Shown one piece after another: positions 15,419 through 23,793 of a stretch of 64,000 nt of DNA (the first letter of the stretch is position 1; each line of letters starts with the position of its first letter). Source of the DNA: Spirochaetaceae bacterium (GTDB taxonomy: Bacteria > Spirochaetota > Spirochaetia > Treponematales > Breznakiellaceae); NCBI GenBank assembly GCA_031279015.1, contig JAITJI010000102.1:20057-84056 (forward strand), written 5' to 3'. The position numbers and the translations under genes were made by a program. The notes below the pieces were generated by a model that saw nothing but the letters and a program-made list of their open reading frames with translations, was not told the origin of the DNA and made no database searches.

Positions 15419-16678
15419 ATGTCTGATATAGATCCTGATTTTAAGTCTATTCTGGAGATCGATTCGGAGCTGAACAGGATACAGGATTTTGATCTTCTCC
15501 TCGAACATATCCTTCTGGAAGCCCGTAAGGTGGTCCGGGCCGATGCGGGTTCAATCTATATACGGGAAAATGTAAAAGAGAAGGGGAGGGTAACCGAGCG
15601 GCTGGTTATTAAGTACGCTCAGAATGATACCATTCAGAAAAATTTGCCCCTGGGCCAGAAGATGATCTATTCGGTTTTTCCGGTGGAGATAAACGATAAA
15701 ACCGTCTCCGGTTACTGCGCCCTGACAAAAAAACTGGTAAACGTTCCGGATGCCTATAGCATACCCGACAATGTTCCCTATTCCTTCGGTATTGCCTATG
15801 ACCAGTTGTCGGGGTATAAAACCACATCAATTCTTACGGTTCCCCTTGTTGTCGCCGACGGGAAGCTGCTTGGGGTAATACAGATGATCAATTCCAAGGA
15901 CATCGAAGGCAATACGGTTCCTTTTTCTACTAATGATGAATTCATCATTACCCACTTTGCCGTCAATGCGACTATAGCCCTCCAGCGCAGTTATGCAACC
16001 CGGGCAATAATCCTCAGGATGATCAGGATGTCCGAATTGCGGGATCCTAAAGAAACCGGTACCCATGTAAACCGGGTGGCAGGTTATGCGGTGGAGATAT
16101 ATGACCGCTGGGCTAATAACCACGGCATTCCCGGCGATGAACGGGAGCGGTTCCGGGATACCTTCCGGATTGCCGCCATGCTTCACGATGTGGGTAAGGT
16201 GGCGATCTCTGATATAATCCTCAAAAAACCGGCCCGTTTTACCCCGGAGGAGTACCGGATTATGCAACATCATACCATTTACGGGGCGCTCCTCTTTGAT
16301 GATCCCCAGTCTTCAATCGATATCGTTGCCCGGGACATAGCCCTGACCCACCACGAAAACTGGGATGGGACCGGTTATCCCGGCTGGGTGGATCCCTTAA
16401 CGGAACAGCCAATCAAGACGGACAGCGCAGGAAATCCCCTGGGATTAAAGGAAGAGGAAATTCCCCTTACCGGGCGTATAGTCGCCATTGCCGATGTTTT
16501 TGACGCCCTCTGCTCAAGACGGGTGTACAAGGAACCCTGGACCGAAGAACAGGTGTTAGAGGAGATTCGCCATCTATCGGGAACCAAATTTGATCCCGAA
16601 CTGGTGGATATCTTTTTTCAAATTCTGCCCAGCATAAAACAGATCCGAAATCTCTACCCCGAACAGGAGTCCGGTTAA
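15419..16678 (+). CDS. GAF and HD-GYP domain phosphodiesterase
   Basis: A 419-residue cytoplasmic protein. Residues about 15-185 form a GAF sensor domain (ILTVPLVVADGKLLGVIQM). Residues about 200-405 form an HD-GYP domain: the HD pair in AAMLHDVGKVAI, LTHHENWDGTGYP for the GYP motif, and IVAIADVFDAL for the third metal-binding segment. HD-GYP proteins degrade cyclic di-GMP, which in spirochaetes affects motility. The ligand of the GAF domain is unknown. No DNA-binding or receiver domain is present. It lies 21 bases after the parvulin gene. Confidence 0.9.
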   Translation: MSDIDPDFKSILEIDSELNRIQDFDLLLEHILLEARKVVRADAGSIYIRENVKEKGRVTERLVIKYAQNDTIQKNLPLGQKMIYSVFPVEINDKTVSGYCALTKKLVNVPDAYSIPDNVPYSFGIAYDQLSGYKTTSILTVPLVVADGKLLGVIQMINSKDIEGNTVPFSTNDEFIITHFAVNATIALQRSYATRAIILRMIRMSELRDPKETGTHVNRVAGYAVEIYDRWANNHGIPGDERERFRDTFRIAAMLHDVGKVAISDIILKKPARFTPEEYRIMQHHTIYGALLFDDPQSSIDIVARDIALTHHENWDGTGYPGWVDPLTEQPIKTDSAGNPLGLKEEEIPLTGRIVAIADVFDALCSRRVYKEPWTEEQVLEEIRHLSGTKFDPELVDIFFQILPSIKQIRNLYPEQESG

Positions 16679-16703
16679 TACTCCGGATACGGAAAGCCGT
16701 CTT

Positions 16704-17186
16704 TCAATCAGGTTCCCGGTTTTGGTCCCGGGGCTTTTCCCTCATCAACCGGACCAGAATCCGGTCAAGGCTGTCCGCAAATGCCTTTAAGGTCCGCTTC
16801 CCATAGGTCGCGGTCCGTTCTGTCCCCAGCCCGTTTTCCGCAAGGGCCACCATAAAATCCCGCAGGGAAAGCCGCTCGCGGATGTTCTCCCGGGTATAAA
16901 CCTGGCCCCGGTCATCCATTACCAGTACCGAAGCCTCCACCAGCCGGGATGCCAGGGGAATATCCCGGGTGAGCACCAGATCTCCCGGCTGCGCCAATTC
17001 CACAATGTGGTTATCTGCGGAGTCCTTTCCCGGGGGACAAAGTTTCATCACCACTCCCGTACCGGTGATTCCCGGTATTGGCCGGTTTGCCGCAAATATC
17101 GCCGGAATGCCCCGTCTGACGGCGGACCGAAGTACCAGTTCCCGGGCCGGTCCCGGGCAGGAATCGGCGTCAACGAGGATCTTCAC
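16704..17186 (-). CDS. DUF188 (YaiI/YqxD family) protein
   Basis: A 160-residue protein of the UPF0178/DUF188 family, a PIN-like nuclease fold of unproven function. Conserved residues are visible: ILVDADSCPGPARE at the start, DNHIVELAQPGDLVLTRDIPLA in the middle with the typical Asp pairs, and LVMDDRGQVYTRENI. It overlaps the stop of the ZapA-ManA gene by 4 bases and is the last gene of the infC operon. Confidence 0.88.
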   Translation of the reverse strand: MKILVDADSCPGPARELVLRSAVRRGIPAIFAANRPIPGITGTGVVMKLCPPGKDSADNHIVELAQPGDLVLTRDIPLASRLVEASVLVMDDRGQVYTRENIRERLSLRDFMVALAENGLGTERTATYGKRTLKAFADSLDRILVRLMREKPRDQNREPD

Positions 17187-18793
17187 GGAGAAAAACCGGT
17201 TTCCGGACCAGGGCCGGCGGCATAGAGGGTAAATTCCCCCATAAGAGACAAGTCCTCCGCCGGCGCTTCCGGGACGGCGGAACCTGCGGCAAGGAAGGCG
17301 CTTTCCCCCGGTAAAAGGGTCAGGGTTTCCACACCCTTATTGCAGGAAAGTTGAGCCTTTCCCCGGGTGACGATAAAAATATGGGGTCCCTTCCGGGAAA
17401 AGAGCATGCTTTTCCCCGTTCCCCGGATTACCGAAAGGGAAAATTCCCGGCAATCCGCCGGATAGGTGTACAGGGATACCGCCGGCGTTTCTCCGGGAGC
17501 CGCCTCCCGGGGGGGCCTTATAATTGCCGGACAAAAAGGACGGAATTCCAGAATCCTTGCCAGTTCCCCTGCATCTACATGTTTTTTGGTGAGCCCCCCC
17601 CGCAGCACGTTGTCGGAGTTGGCCATTAATTCTACTCCGAAACCTTTAATGTAAGCGTGGAGTATCCCCGCCGGAAGGAATATGGCTTCCCCCGGCGCCA
17701 GATCGAGGAGGTTGAGGTAGAGGGGGGCAATGACTGCGGGATCCCCCGGATACAGGGCCGCAAAGTCTGCGGCGGTTTTCCACTCCTCTGCATAGCCGGG
17801 ATGCCTTTCAACCAGACGATCCCCCTCGCCCAGGGTATAGCTGCTCAGGGCCTGCCGGTCTGCCGGGGAAAGGGCGAACAGCGTCCCAAGAAAATCCCGC
17901 AGTCCCGATGCGGCATCCTCCTGTTCCAGAGCCCTGCGGAGCTGCCCAAGGCCGGCATCCAGGGAATGAGGCGCCTTTTCGGAAAAAATCTCCAGCCGCT
18001 TCAGGATCTCCGGAATATCCCGGAAACCACACATTGCCCGGAAACGACTCAGGGCGCAGAGTATTTCAGGCTTGTGGTTGGCATCCCGGTAATTACGATT
18101 GGGGTCGCCGGGTGAAAATCCGGCCCGGTTCTCCCTGTCCCAGCCGGCCAGGGCCTGTTTCCGGTTGGGATGGGCCTGAATGGAGAGGGGCTTCTCTGCG
18201 GCCAGGAGTTTGTACAGAAAGGGGAGGGCGCCGAATTCCCGGTTTACCGCCTCTCCCAGATAAAACAAGGGGTCCCGGCGGATCAGATCCGCCAAACCGA
18301 TCCGTTCAGCCCCGGCCTCCGCAACCGAGGGCGCTGCCGGATGGACTCCCATCCACATCTCAGCCCAGGGTTCACTGCCGTCATTTTTTCTGCCCAGCAG
18401 GGCGGGTATCCATTCGGAGGATCCCCAATCGTAATTTTTTACCGTATTTTCCAGTTTATAAAGCCGGGGCAGAACCCGAACAGGGCTGTTAAACCGCTTG
18501 TCCAGAACTTCGTCGATTCGGGTAATCATATCCAGGGTAAGCCGCTCTGCTTCCCGGGTATCCGTATCCCCCTGGATGCCCTTCTCTTTTTGTAATTTCT
18601 GAATTTCATCACAGAGCAGATAACCGGTGATTATGGCGATTTTCAGAGGATCCTTTAGGCCGGTGATCTTCCGGGTATTTTCAATGCAGATTCTATACCG
18701 GTTTAAAAGACTTTCAAGACAAACAGGATCTTCATCAACGGTAATAGTAAAAGATGTGCCTAATATATCTATACGGAGACTACTTTTTGGCAC
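17183..18793 (-). CDS. manA: ZapA domain fused to type I phosphomannose isomerase
   Basis: A single 536-residue frame encodes two unrelated parts. Residues 1-100 look like ZapA, the FtsZ-ring-bundling protein: RIDILGTSFTITVDEDP at the start and a long C-terminal helix. Residues about 108-536 are a complete type I mannose-6-phosphate isomerase, with YKLENTVKNYDWGS, zinc ligands in SIQAHPNRKQA and NHKPEI, and GVELMANSDNVLRGGLT. The isomerase converts fructose-6-phosphate and mannose-6-phosphate. Start is GTG at 18793 behind AAGGAG. There is no stop between the parts, and no ATG, GTG or TTG with a ribosome site where the isomerase would normally begin; the only nearby Met is residue 89. Confidence 0.87.
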   Translation of the reverse strand: MPKSSLRIDILGTSFTITVDEDPVCLESLLNRYRICIENTRKITGLKDPLKIAIITGYLLCDEIQKLQKEKGIQGDTDTREAERLTLDMITRIDEVLDKRFNSPVRVLPRLYKLENTVKNYDWGSSEWIPALLGRKNDGSEPWAEMWMGVHPAAPSVAEAGAERIGLADLIRRDPLFYLGEAVNREFGALPFLYKLLAAEKPLSIQAHPNRKQALAGWDRENRAGFSPGDPNRNYRDANHKPEILCALSRFRAMCGFRDIPEILKRLEIFSEKAPHSLDAGLGQLRRALEQEDAASGLRDFLGTLFALSPADRQALSSYTLGEGDRLVERHPGYAEEWKTAADFAALYPGDPAVIAPLYLNLLDLAPGEAIFLPAGILHAYIKGFGVELMANSDNVLRGGLTKKHVDAGELARILEFRPFCPAIIRPPREAAPGETPAVSLYTYPADCREFSLSVIRGTGKSMLFSRKGPHIFIVTRGKAQLSCNKGVETLTLLPGESAFLAAGSAVPEAPAEDLSLMGEFTLYAAGPGPETGFSP

Positions 18794-18837
18794 CGCGGCT
18801 CCTTAAAGGGTATGAAACAACGATTCTCAGAGCTACC

Positions 18838-19344
18838 CTAAAATATATCCAATTCCACGGATTCCGCAGGAACAACGGGAGGAACCGATTCCCCAGCCTC
18901 AGGCCCCGCCCTTTCACCTTCACCGCCGGCGGCAAAGAGGATCTCTTCGTCGGATTCCTCACCCTCGTCCTCCACAAAAAGCTTCCCCGGGAATGCCTCC
19001 GGCTCACTCTGGCTTATAACGGGTTCGGGCTCCTGATCCGGTTCGGCGCCGGACTCTCCGGCTTCGGCTTCGGCGGCGCTCTCCGCCGTCTTCTCCGGGA
19101 AAATACTCCGTTCCATGGCCGCTTCAAACTGACTGAGCCTGTCGAGGGCGGAGAGAATCCCGTCCTCAATACGGCCCTGATCGTTCTTAAAACTCTGGAT
19201 CAAAACCTCAAGCTCATCGATTCGTTTTTGATAATCGTCCAGTTTTCCCTTAAGAAAGGTATTTTCCTCGGTTATCCGGTTAACAAAGTCAATTGTTTTT
19301 GCAACCTTTGTTTCCAGCAGCTTTACCTGCTCAAGGGTTACCAT
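18838..19344 (-). CDS. ZapB-like coiled-coil protein with acidic tail
   Basis: A 168-residue protein. Residues 1-75 form a heptad-type coiled coil (VTLEQVKLLETKVAKTIDFV, LKGKLDDYQKRIDELEVLI), and the remainder is a disordered Glu/Ala/Pro/Ser-rich acidic tail ending SVELDIF. The size and N-terminal coiled coil, together with ZapA-like sequence in the very next gene, suggest a ZapB-like division partner; the acidic tail is not part of classic ZapB. It starts 4 bases after the rplT stop, so it belongs to the ribosomal operon. Function is inferred from context. Confidence 0.65.
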   Translation of the reverse strand: MVTLEQVKLLETKVAKTIDFVNRITEENTFLKGKLDDYQKRIDELEVLIQSFKNDQGRIEDGILSALDRLSQFEAAMERSIFPEKTAESAAEAEAGESGAEPDQEPEPVISQSEPEAFPGKLFVEDEGEESDEEILFAAGGEGERAGPEAGESVPPVVPAESVELDIF

Positions 19345-19347
19345 AAT

Positions 19348-19707
19348 CTACGCTCCTAACGCAGTTTTCGCCCGGGCTGCTATAACCTTAAAGGCTTCGA
19401 TATCTTCGATGGCCAGATACGCCAGGGCCTTACGGTTTATAGTTACTCCGGCCCTGATAAGCCCCGCGATAAGCCGGGAATAGGTGATCCCCTCCGCCCG
19501 GCAGGCTGCGTTGATCCGGATGATCCACAGGCGGCGGAAATCCGCCTTTCTGTCCTTCCGGTCCCGGTAGGCGTAGAACAGACTCTTGGCAACTGCGTCC
19601 TTGGCGGTCTTGTAATTTGAATGACGGCGGCCCCAGTAGCCCTTGGCCTGTTTCAGTATCTTCTTGCGATGGTTCTTTCTTTTGGAACCGTCTACTGCTC
19701 TTGACAT
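19348..19707 (-). CDS. rplT: Large ribosomal subunit protein bL20
   Basis: A 119-residue, very basic protein with the full L20 pattern: [20 protein letters not shown] at the N terminus, [20 protein letters not shown], and [12 protein letters not shown] near the end. It binds 23S rRNA early in assembly and in many bacteria represses its own operon by binding the leader. The gene follows rpmI in the universal infC-rpmI-rplT order. Confidence 0.97.
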   Translation of the reverse strand: MSRAVDGSKRKNHRKKILKQAKGYWGRRHSNYKTAKDAVAKSLFYAYRDRKDRKADFRRLWIIRINAACRAEGITYSRLIAGLIRAGVTINRKALAYLAIEDIEAFKVIAARAKTALGA

Positions 19708-19780
19708 GGCAGACTCCTCTTCTCCCTGCTCTTATACATGCCGCACAAGCGGCGTAGCCCCCGGCGCAGAACCGGAAGAC

Positions 19781-19981
19781 TCATCCGTAGGGTAATAACC
19801 GTTTTTTGATGAGCGGTACATTATCAGCGGAAAGAACTCCGGCATGACGGAGATTTCGCTTCCGTTTACTGGACTTCTTGGTAAGGATATGGCGAAGGTT
19901 CTGCTTCTTGTACTTTACCTTCCCCGATCCGGTGAAAGAATAGCGTTTGGCAGCGCTTTTTTTCGTTTTCATTTTAGGCAT
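19781..19981 (-). CDS. rpmI: Large ribosomal subunit protein bL35
   Basis: A 66-residue basic protein, the normal length for L35, beginning [20 protein letters not shown] and ending KKRLLPYG. The frame is open for another 16 codons upstream, but [13 protein letters not shown] is the universal start. It lies between infC and rplT. Confidence 0.96.
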   Translation of the reverse strand: MPKMKTKKSAAKRYSFTGSGKVKYKKQNLRHILTKKSSKRKRNLRHAGVLSADNVPLIKKRLLPYG

Positions 19982-20035
19982 AGACAACCTCTGCTGTTTT
20001 CCGGTTTCCAAAAAATTTCCGGTTTCCAAGAAACC

Positions 20036-20551
20036 TTATTTTCTGGGTTTGGGGCTTAAAACCATGGACATAAACCGGCCTTCCATGGCCGGAGCTTTAT
20101 CCAGGAGATACTCCCCCTCAATACGGGACAGGACATCCTTAAGGACATCCAGTCCAAGTTCGGTATGGGCAAGTTCCCGGCCCCTGAAACGAACCGTTAC
20201 CTTAACCTTATTGCCCTCGCCAAGGAATTCCCGAACATGCTTGGATTTGAAATCAAGATCATGTTCATCGATCTTTGGCTGCATCCGGATCTCCTTTAAC
20301 TTTAACAATTTCTGTTTTTTCTTTGAGTCCCGGACTTTTTTTTCATTTTCGAATTTATACTTACCGTAGTCCATGATCTTGACCACCGGCGGAACCGCCT
20401 GTGGGGCAACTTCCACCAGATCAAAACCCTGTTCCCGGGCCATTTCGAGCGCCGTAGTGGTGGAAACAACCTGCTGTTCCCCCCCTTCCTGAATAAGACG
20501 GACCTCCCGCACCCGAATCTGTTCATTAATCCGTAAATCTTTATCCGCCAA
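20036..20551 (-). CDS. infC: Translation initiation factor IF-3, TTG start
   Basis: A 171-residue IF-3, with the N-terminal domain ([15 protein letters not shown]), the lysine-rich linker around [14 protein letters not shown], and the C-terminal RNA-binding domain. The coding frame starts at TTG (20551-20549) behind GAGGAGG; no ATG is closer to the conserved N terminus. IF-3 genes typically use a rare start codon because the factor rejects it, giving autoregulation; that is known for E. coli and here inferred from the TTG. First gene of the infC-rpmI-rplT-zapB-like-zapA/manA-DUF188 operon. Confidence 0.95.
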   Translation of the reverse strand: MADKDLRINEQIRVREVRLIQEGGEQQVVSTTTALEMAREQGFDLVEVAPQAVPPVVKIMDYGKYKFENEKKVRDSKKKQKLLKLKEIRMQPKIDEHDLDFKSKHVREFLGEGNKVKVTVRFRGRELAHTELGLDVLKDVLSRIEGEYLLDKAPAMEGRFMSMVLSPKPRK

Positions 20552-20626
20552 CTGACCTCCTCACTTTTTCCCGGCAGGGAACCACAGCTTCCGGTACAAA
20601 AAATATAAACCGGTTACTGATACAAT

Positions 20627-20655
20627 ACTATACACAATAGGGCAGCTTATGTCCA
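20627..20655 (-). promoter_or_regulatory. Candidate sigma-70 promoter of the infC operon
   Basis: On the minus strand TGGACA (20655-20650), 17 bases, TATAGT (20632-20627); each hexamer differs by one base from consensus. The predicted start near 20620 leaves a leader of about 70 bases before the TTG of infC, enough for IF-3 or L20 control elements, although none was recognised with confidence. Confidence 0.65.
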
Positions 20656-20818
20656 GTCAAAGAAACGGTAAATATGGGGGAGACGGCAAAAGCATTTACC
20701 GGTACGCCCTTCCCGGAAAACCATGACGGAACCCGCTCATGGCCGAAAGCAAGCCCGGATTACAACCCGCCGCGTCTGTCTATTGAGTTCTTCCCCTTCG
20801 CTATGGTAACCTATTCTC

Positions 20819-21439
20819 ATGGGCCTCTTCTGTCTTCTCTGGCTGCCCCTTTTTTATCTTTTCTGGGTATCCGTTTCCCCGGCAGGTTCCGGTTCCGGTA
20901 TAATTTGGGCCCTGCTCCCGGGGAGCATCGGGGCGGTGCTGCAAACGGTTCTGGGCTCCCCCATTGAACCCCATGGATTTGGTTTTTCCCGGTGGGCGGC
21001 CGTGCTGGTTGATATCGCGATCCTTCCGGCGGTGCTGCCCCTTGTTGTATGCGCTCTTTTTGCGCTGCTCCGGATCATCCCGAACAATTCTGATTTGACC
21101 GGTTTCGCCCTGCTCTGGCTTATCCCCGGCGCCCTTATCCGGGCGGTCAGCCGGAGCGCCCTGCAGAATCCCTGGCTCCTCATCCTTACGCTCCTCATCT
21201 GGACCGCCATCGCCGTGGGGATCCCTTTCTTTCTGAGGATAATTGCGGAGAGATATCCCAGCCGCCTCATGTTCATCCCGGTTCTGTTCATCCCGGCCCT
21301 GCCCCTTTTGGCAGCCACCAGTTATTGGGCCTTTTTCTCCCATCGGCGGACAACCGGGGCCTTGGTCCTCACCGCCCTCTGTATTCCCATGGGGATACGG
21401 GTGATTCAGTCCTTCCGGGCAGCCAACAAGAGGCGCTGA
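20819..21439 (+). CDS. Polytopic membrane protein of unknown function
   Basis: A 206-residue hydrophobic protein with about six predicted membrane helices (for example LLWLPLFYLFWVSV at the start, VDIAILPAVLPLVVCALFALL, and LLILTLLIWTAIAVGIPFF) and a basic C terminus. An in-frame stop lies 12 bases upstream, so ATG 20819 is the first possible start, although the ribosome site is poor. It is divergent from infC and convergent with fba. No family was recognised; it may be a treponeme-specific membrane protein. Confidence 0.65.
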   Translation: MGLFCLLWLPLFYLFWVSVSPAGSGSGIIWALLPGSIGAVLQTVLGSPIEPHGFGFSRWAAVLVDIAILPAVLPLVVCALFALLRIIPNNSDLTGFALLWLIPGALIRAVSRSALQNPWLLILTLLIWTAIAVGIPFFLRIIAERYPSRLMFIPVLFIPALPLLAATSYWAFFSHRRTTGALVLTALCIPMGIRVIQSFRAANKRR

Positions 21440-21500
21440 TCCCCCGGTTTCCGCTGGCTGTTGCGCTATTATCCGGCGTACCTTCGGGGTGTGCAGGGTT

Positions 21501-21525
21501 AAACATCGCCTTATCGGCGATGTTT
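21501..21525. terminator. Hairpin between convergent genes
   Basis: AAACATCGCC and GGCGATGTTT form a 10-bp stem with a 5-base loop between the membrane-protein gene and fba. It could work on either strand, but the T-run is only three bases in each direction, so its use as a terminator is uncertain. Confidence 0.5.
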
Positions 21526-21556
21526 GGGGCGTTTACCCGTAAGGCGCAACCGGCTT

Positions 21557-22555
21557 CTAGGCCTGTCCGGCGGAACCCAGGACGTTTTTGTTTTTGTGGG
21601 CGTACATCTTTTTAAGTTCGTCCCGGGCGGGCCCCAGGTATTTGCGGGGATCGAATTCTTCAGGCTTTTCCGCAAAGATCTTCCGGATCAGGGCGGTCAT
21701 GGCAAGGCGGCCGTCGGAATCGATATTGATCTTACAGACCGCACTTTTCGCCGCCCTTCTGAGCTGATCCTCGGGGATGCCCACGGAATCCTTTAGTTTC
21801 CCGCCGTACTGTTCGATCATCTTTACGTATTCAATAGGCACCGATGAGGAGCCGTGAAGGACAATGGGGAAACCGGGGATCCGTTTTTCAATTTCTTCAA
21901 GGATGTCAAAACGCAGGGGCGGGGGAAGGAGGATACCGTTGGCGTCCCGGGTGCACTGTTCGGGTTTGAATTTGGCCCGGCCATGGCTGGTGCCGATGGA
22001 GATGGCCAGGGAATCGACCCCGGTTTTTTTAACAAAATCCTCAACTTCCGCGGGCTGGGTATAGTGGCTGTGTTCTGCGGAGACATCGTCTTCTACCCCC
22101 GCCAGAACGCCCAGTTCTCCCTCAACCGTAACATAGTCCTTCCGGGAATGGGCAAATTCGCAGACCTTTTTGGTGAGCGCCACGTTTTCATCGTAGGGCA
22201 GATGGGAACCATCGATCATCACCGAGGAAAAACCCGTTTCGATACAATCCTTGCAGAGTTCAAAACTGTCCCCGTGGTCCAGATGCAAAACGATGGGGAT
22301 GTCATAGCCTAGTTCGTGGGCATATTCCACCGCACCCCTGGCCATGTTTTTTAAGAGATTCTGATTGGCATATTTCCGGGCGCCGGAAGACACCTGAAGG
22401 ATCACCGGAGATTTGGTCTCCACACAGGCCTGGATAATGGCCTGTAGCTGTTCCATATTATTGAAATTATACGCCGGCAGCGCATAGCCGCCGCTTACCG
22501 CCTTCTTGAACAGTTCCACGGTGTTCACCAGGCCTAATTCTGTATAACTGGTCAT
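21557..22555 (-). CDS. fba: Class II fructose-1,6-bisphosphate aldolase
   Basis: A 332-residue zinc-dependent aldolase of glycolysis. The catalytic Asp and first zinc His are in VLHLDHGDSF, later ligands in EGELGVLAG and ISIGTSHGRAKF, and the phosphate-binding loop in LHGSSSVP. The start has AAGGAG upstream. In Treponema pallidum the aldolase gene also lies next to the flaA-like pair, so this position is conserved. It is transcribed away from the neighbouring hypothetical, from a shared 142-base region. Confidence 0.95.
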   Translation of the reverse strand: MTSYTELGLVNTVELFKKAVSGGYALPAYNFNNMEQLQAIIQACVETKSPVILQVSSGARKYANQNLLKNMARGAVEYAHELGYDIPIVLHLDHGDSFELCKDCIETGFSSVMIDGSHLPYDENVALTKKVCEFAHSRKDYVTVEGELGVLAGVEDDVSAEHSHYTQPAEVEDFVKKTGVDSLAISIGTSHGRAKFKPEQCTRDANGILLPPPLRFDILEEIEKRIPGFPIVLHGSSSVPIEYVKMIEQYGGKLKDSVGIPEDQLRRAAKSAVCKINIDSDGRLAMTALIRKIFAEKPEEFDPRKYLGPARDELKKMYAHKNKNVLGSAGQA

Positions 22556-22633
22556 GTAACACTCCTTAAAATCGATTCTTGCGTTTGGATTAGGATTCCG
22601 GAATTATCAGGGACCCTATAATACAGTTCCAAT

Positions 22634-22660
22634 ACTATAACATGGTTTGATCATGGTCAA
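22634..22660 (-). promoter_or_regulatory. Candidate promoter for fba
   Basis: On the minus strand TTGACC (22660-22655), 15 bases, TATAGT (22639-22634) with a TG-n extension before the -10. The short spacing is compensated by the extended -10. It would give a leader of about 70 bases. Confidence 0.5.
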
Positions 22661-22666
22661 GAAACA

Positions 22667-22695
22667 TAGACAATACACCGGCGGGTACATACAAT
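22667..22695 (+). promoter_or_regulatory. Candidate promoter with near-zero leader
   Basis: TAGACA (22667-22672), 17 bases, TACAAT (22690-22695). The predicted start, 22702, falls between the two possible ATG codons (22698 and 22704) of the next gene, which has no Shine-Dalgarno. If used, translation would start at 22704 on an almost leaderless message. Confidence 0.45.
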
Positions 22696-22697
22696 AA

Positions 22698-23681
22698 ATG
22701 GGTATGGGGGATGAAGCTTTTTTTACCGGAGCGGATTCTGCCGGGCCATCCCGGAGAAACCGCCGCAGCCTTGTGGCAAAAATTACGGGATTGGCTTTTT
22801 TAGTCCTGATCCTGGGCCTGGGGGGTGTTTTTTTTCTCCGTTCGCCGGTGCTTCTGGTGACGGATAATTCCTTTGGGCGGATCTATGGCGGGATGCGGGG
22901 GATGATGGTCAGGGTGGAAGCCGCCCTGAAGCTGTTCCGGCCGGTGAAACAGGTATGGATTGCCGGCGGGTCAGGTCCGGACATGGTAGTTTTTGCCGTG
23001 GAAGGGATTTCGGAAAAACCGTTTTGCGTACTGTTCCCCTACCGGTACCAGGAGGGGGCCAGGCGCTATGCGGAGAGGCATCCCGGGACGCCGGCGGCGG
23101 TTTTAACCGGCCGGGCCCGGGTGTCCGGCGGGGATGATATACCCTATATCATGACCAATACCCGGGTCGATCTGTACCGGGCAGGTCGTTCCGCTGCGGT
23201 CTTTGCCGGGGGAGAGGGGGAGGTTCTCCTCTTTCAGGATGAATCCCTGGGCGCTTCGGAGCGGGAAGCCTTTGAACTGGGTCTGCAGGATGGGGGTTTT
23301 GAAAGATCCCCCCGGTATCTGAGGGGGAATACCGAATCGGCCATTCCCGGGAATACATCTGTGGTGGTCATCATAGGGCCTGCGGATCATTACCTCCGGC
23401 AGAACTATGATATCCCGGTGATCCTCTTCTCCTGGATAGATCCCGAACTGACCCGCAGAAGCATCAAGGTATTTTTTGATGATTCCCCCCTTGCCCTGGC
23501 CGCCGAAGCGGCGGCCGCCGCTTCAACCGTTCCCGGGGAGATGACGGAGATTCCCTCAAGGGTGGAGCTTATGGGGCAAAGAATTTCAGAAAAGAAGATT
23601 CTTTTGGCTTTAAAAAAAGTAGTAAAGGCCGATAATGTGATGAGGGATCTTTTTGGAGGCAATACGACGCAGCTTCCATAG
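22698..23681 (+). CDS. Membrane-anchored hypothetical protein, periplasmic-binding-like
   Basis: A 327-residue protein not assigned to a named family. A short charged cytoplasmic stretch, one N-terminal helix (residues about 30-50, ITGLAFLVLILGLGGVFFL), then a soluble external domain. The domain begins LLVTDNSFGRIYGG and contains VVVIIGPADHYLR and IPVILFSWIDPELTRRSIKV, a pattern of strands and glycine turns like Rossmann-type periplasmic ligand-binding proteins. The ATG at 22704 is an alternative start. It lies between fba and flaA, a treponeme-type arrangement. Confidence 0.65.
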   Translation: MGMGDEAFFTGADSAGPSRRNRRSLVAKITGLAFLVLILGLGGVFFLRSPVLLVTDNSFGRIYGGMRGMMVRVEAALKLFRPVKQVWIAGGSGPDMVVFAVEGISEKPFCVLFPYRYQEGARRYAERHPGTPAAVLTGRARVSGGDDIPYIMTNTRVDLYRAGRSAAVFAGGEGEVLLFQDESLGASEREAFELGLQDGGFERSPRYLRGNTESAIPGNTSVVVIIGPADHYLRQNYDIPVILFSWIDPELTRRSIKVFFDDSPLALAAEAAAAASTVPGEMTEIPSRVELMGQRISEKKILLALKKVVKADNVMRDLFGGNTTQLP

Positions 23682-23692
23682 ATATTGATACA

Positions 23693-23722
23693 AAATCTCT
23701 ATGAAAGTCTCCAAAGAGATTT
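23693..23722. promoter_or_regulatory. 8-bp inverted repeat touching the flaA -35
   Basis: AAATCTCT and AGAGATTT flank a 14-base loop, and the right arm overlaps the first two bases of the flaA -35 element. No T-run follows. It may be an operator controlling flaA, or a processing hairpin of the upstream gene. Confidence 0.4.
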
Positions 23723-23749
23723 GACAAAGACTGTACAAAGAAATATAAT
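23721..23749 (+). promoter_or_regulatory. Consensus sigma-70 promoter of the flaA operon
   Basis: TTGACA (23721-23726), exactly 17 bases, TATAAT (23744-23749): a perfect match to the sigma-70 consensus. It lies 45 bases before the ATG of the first flaA gene. Spirochaete flaA genes are known to use the housekeeping sigma, unlike flaB core flagellins, and this fits. Confidence 0.9.
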
Positions 23750-23793
23750 CAATGAAGACCTTCCTTCCTAGGTTTAATTAAGAGGAGTATGGG

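Noticed and set aside
22900..23400. Hypothetical before flaA as an ABC sugar-binding protein
   Set aside because: No lipobox, no linked transporter and only general Rossmann-like patterning, so the name would go beyond the evidence.
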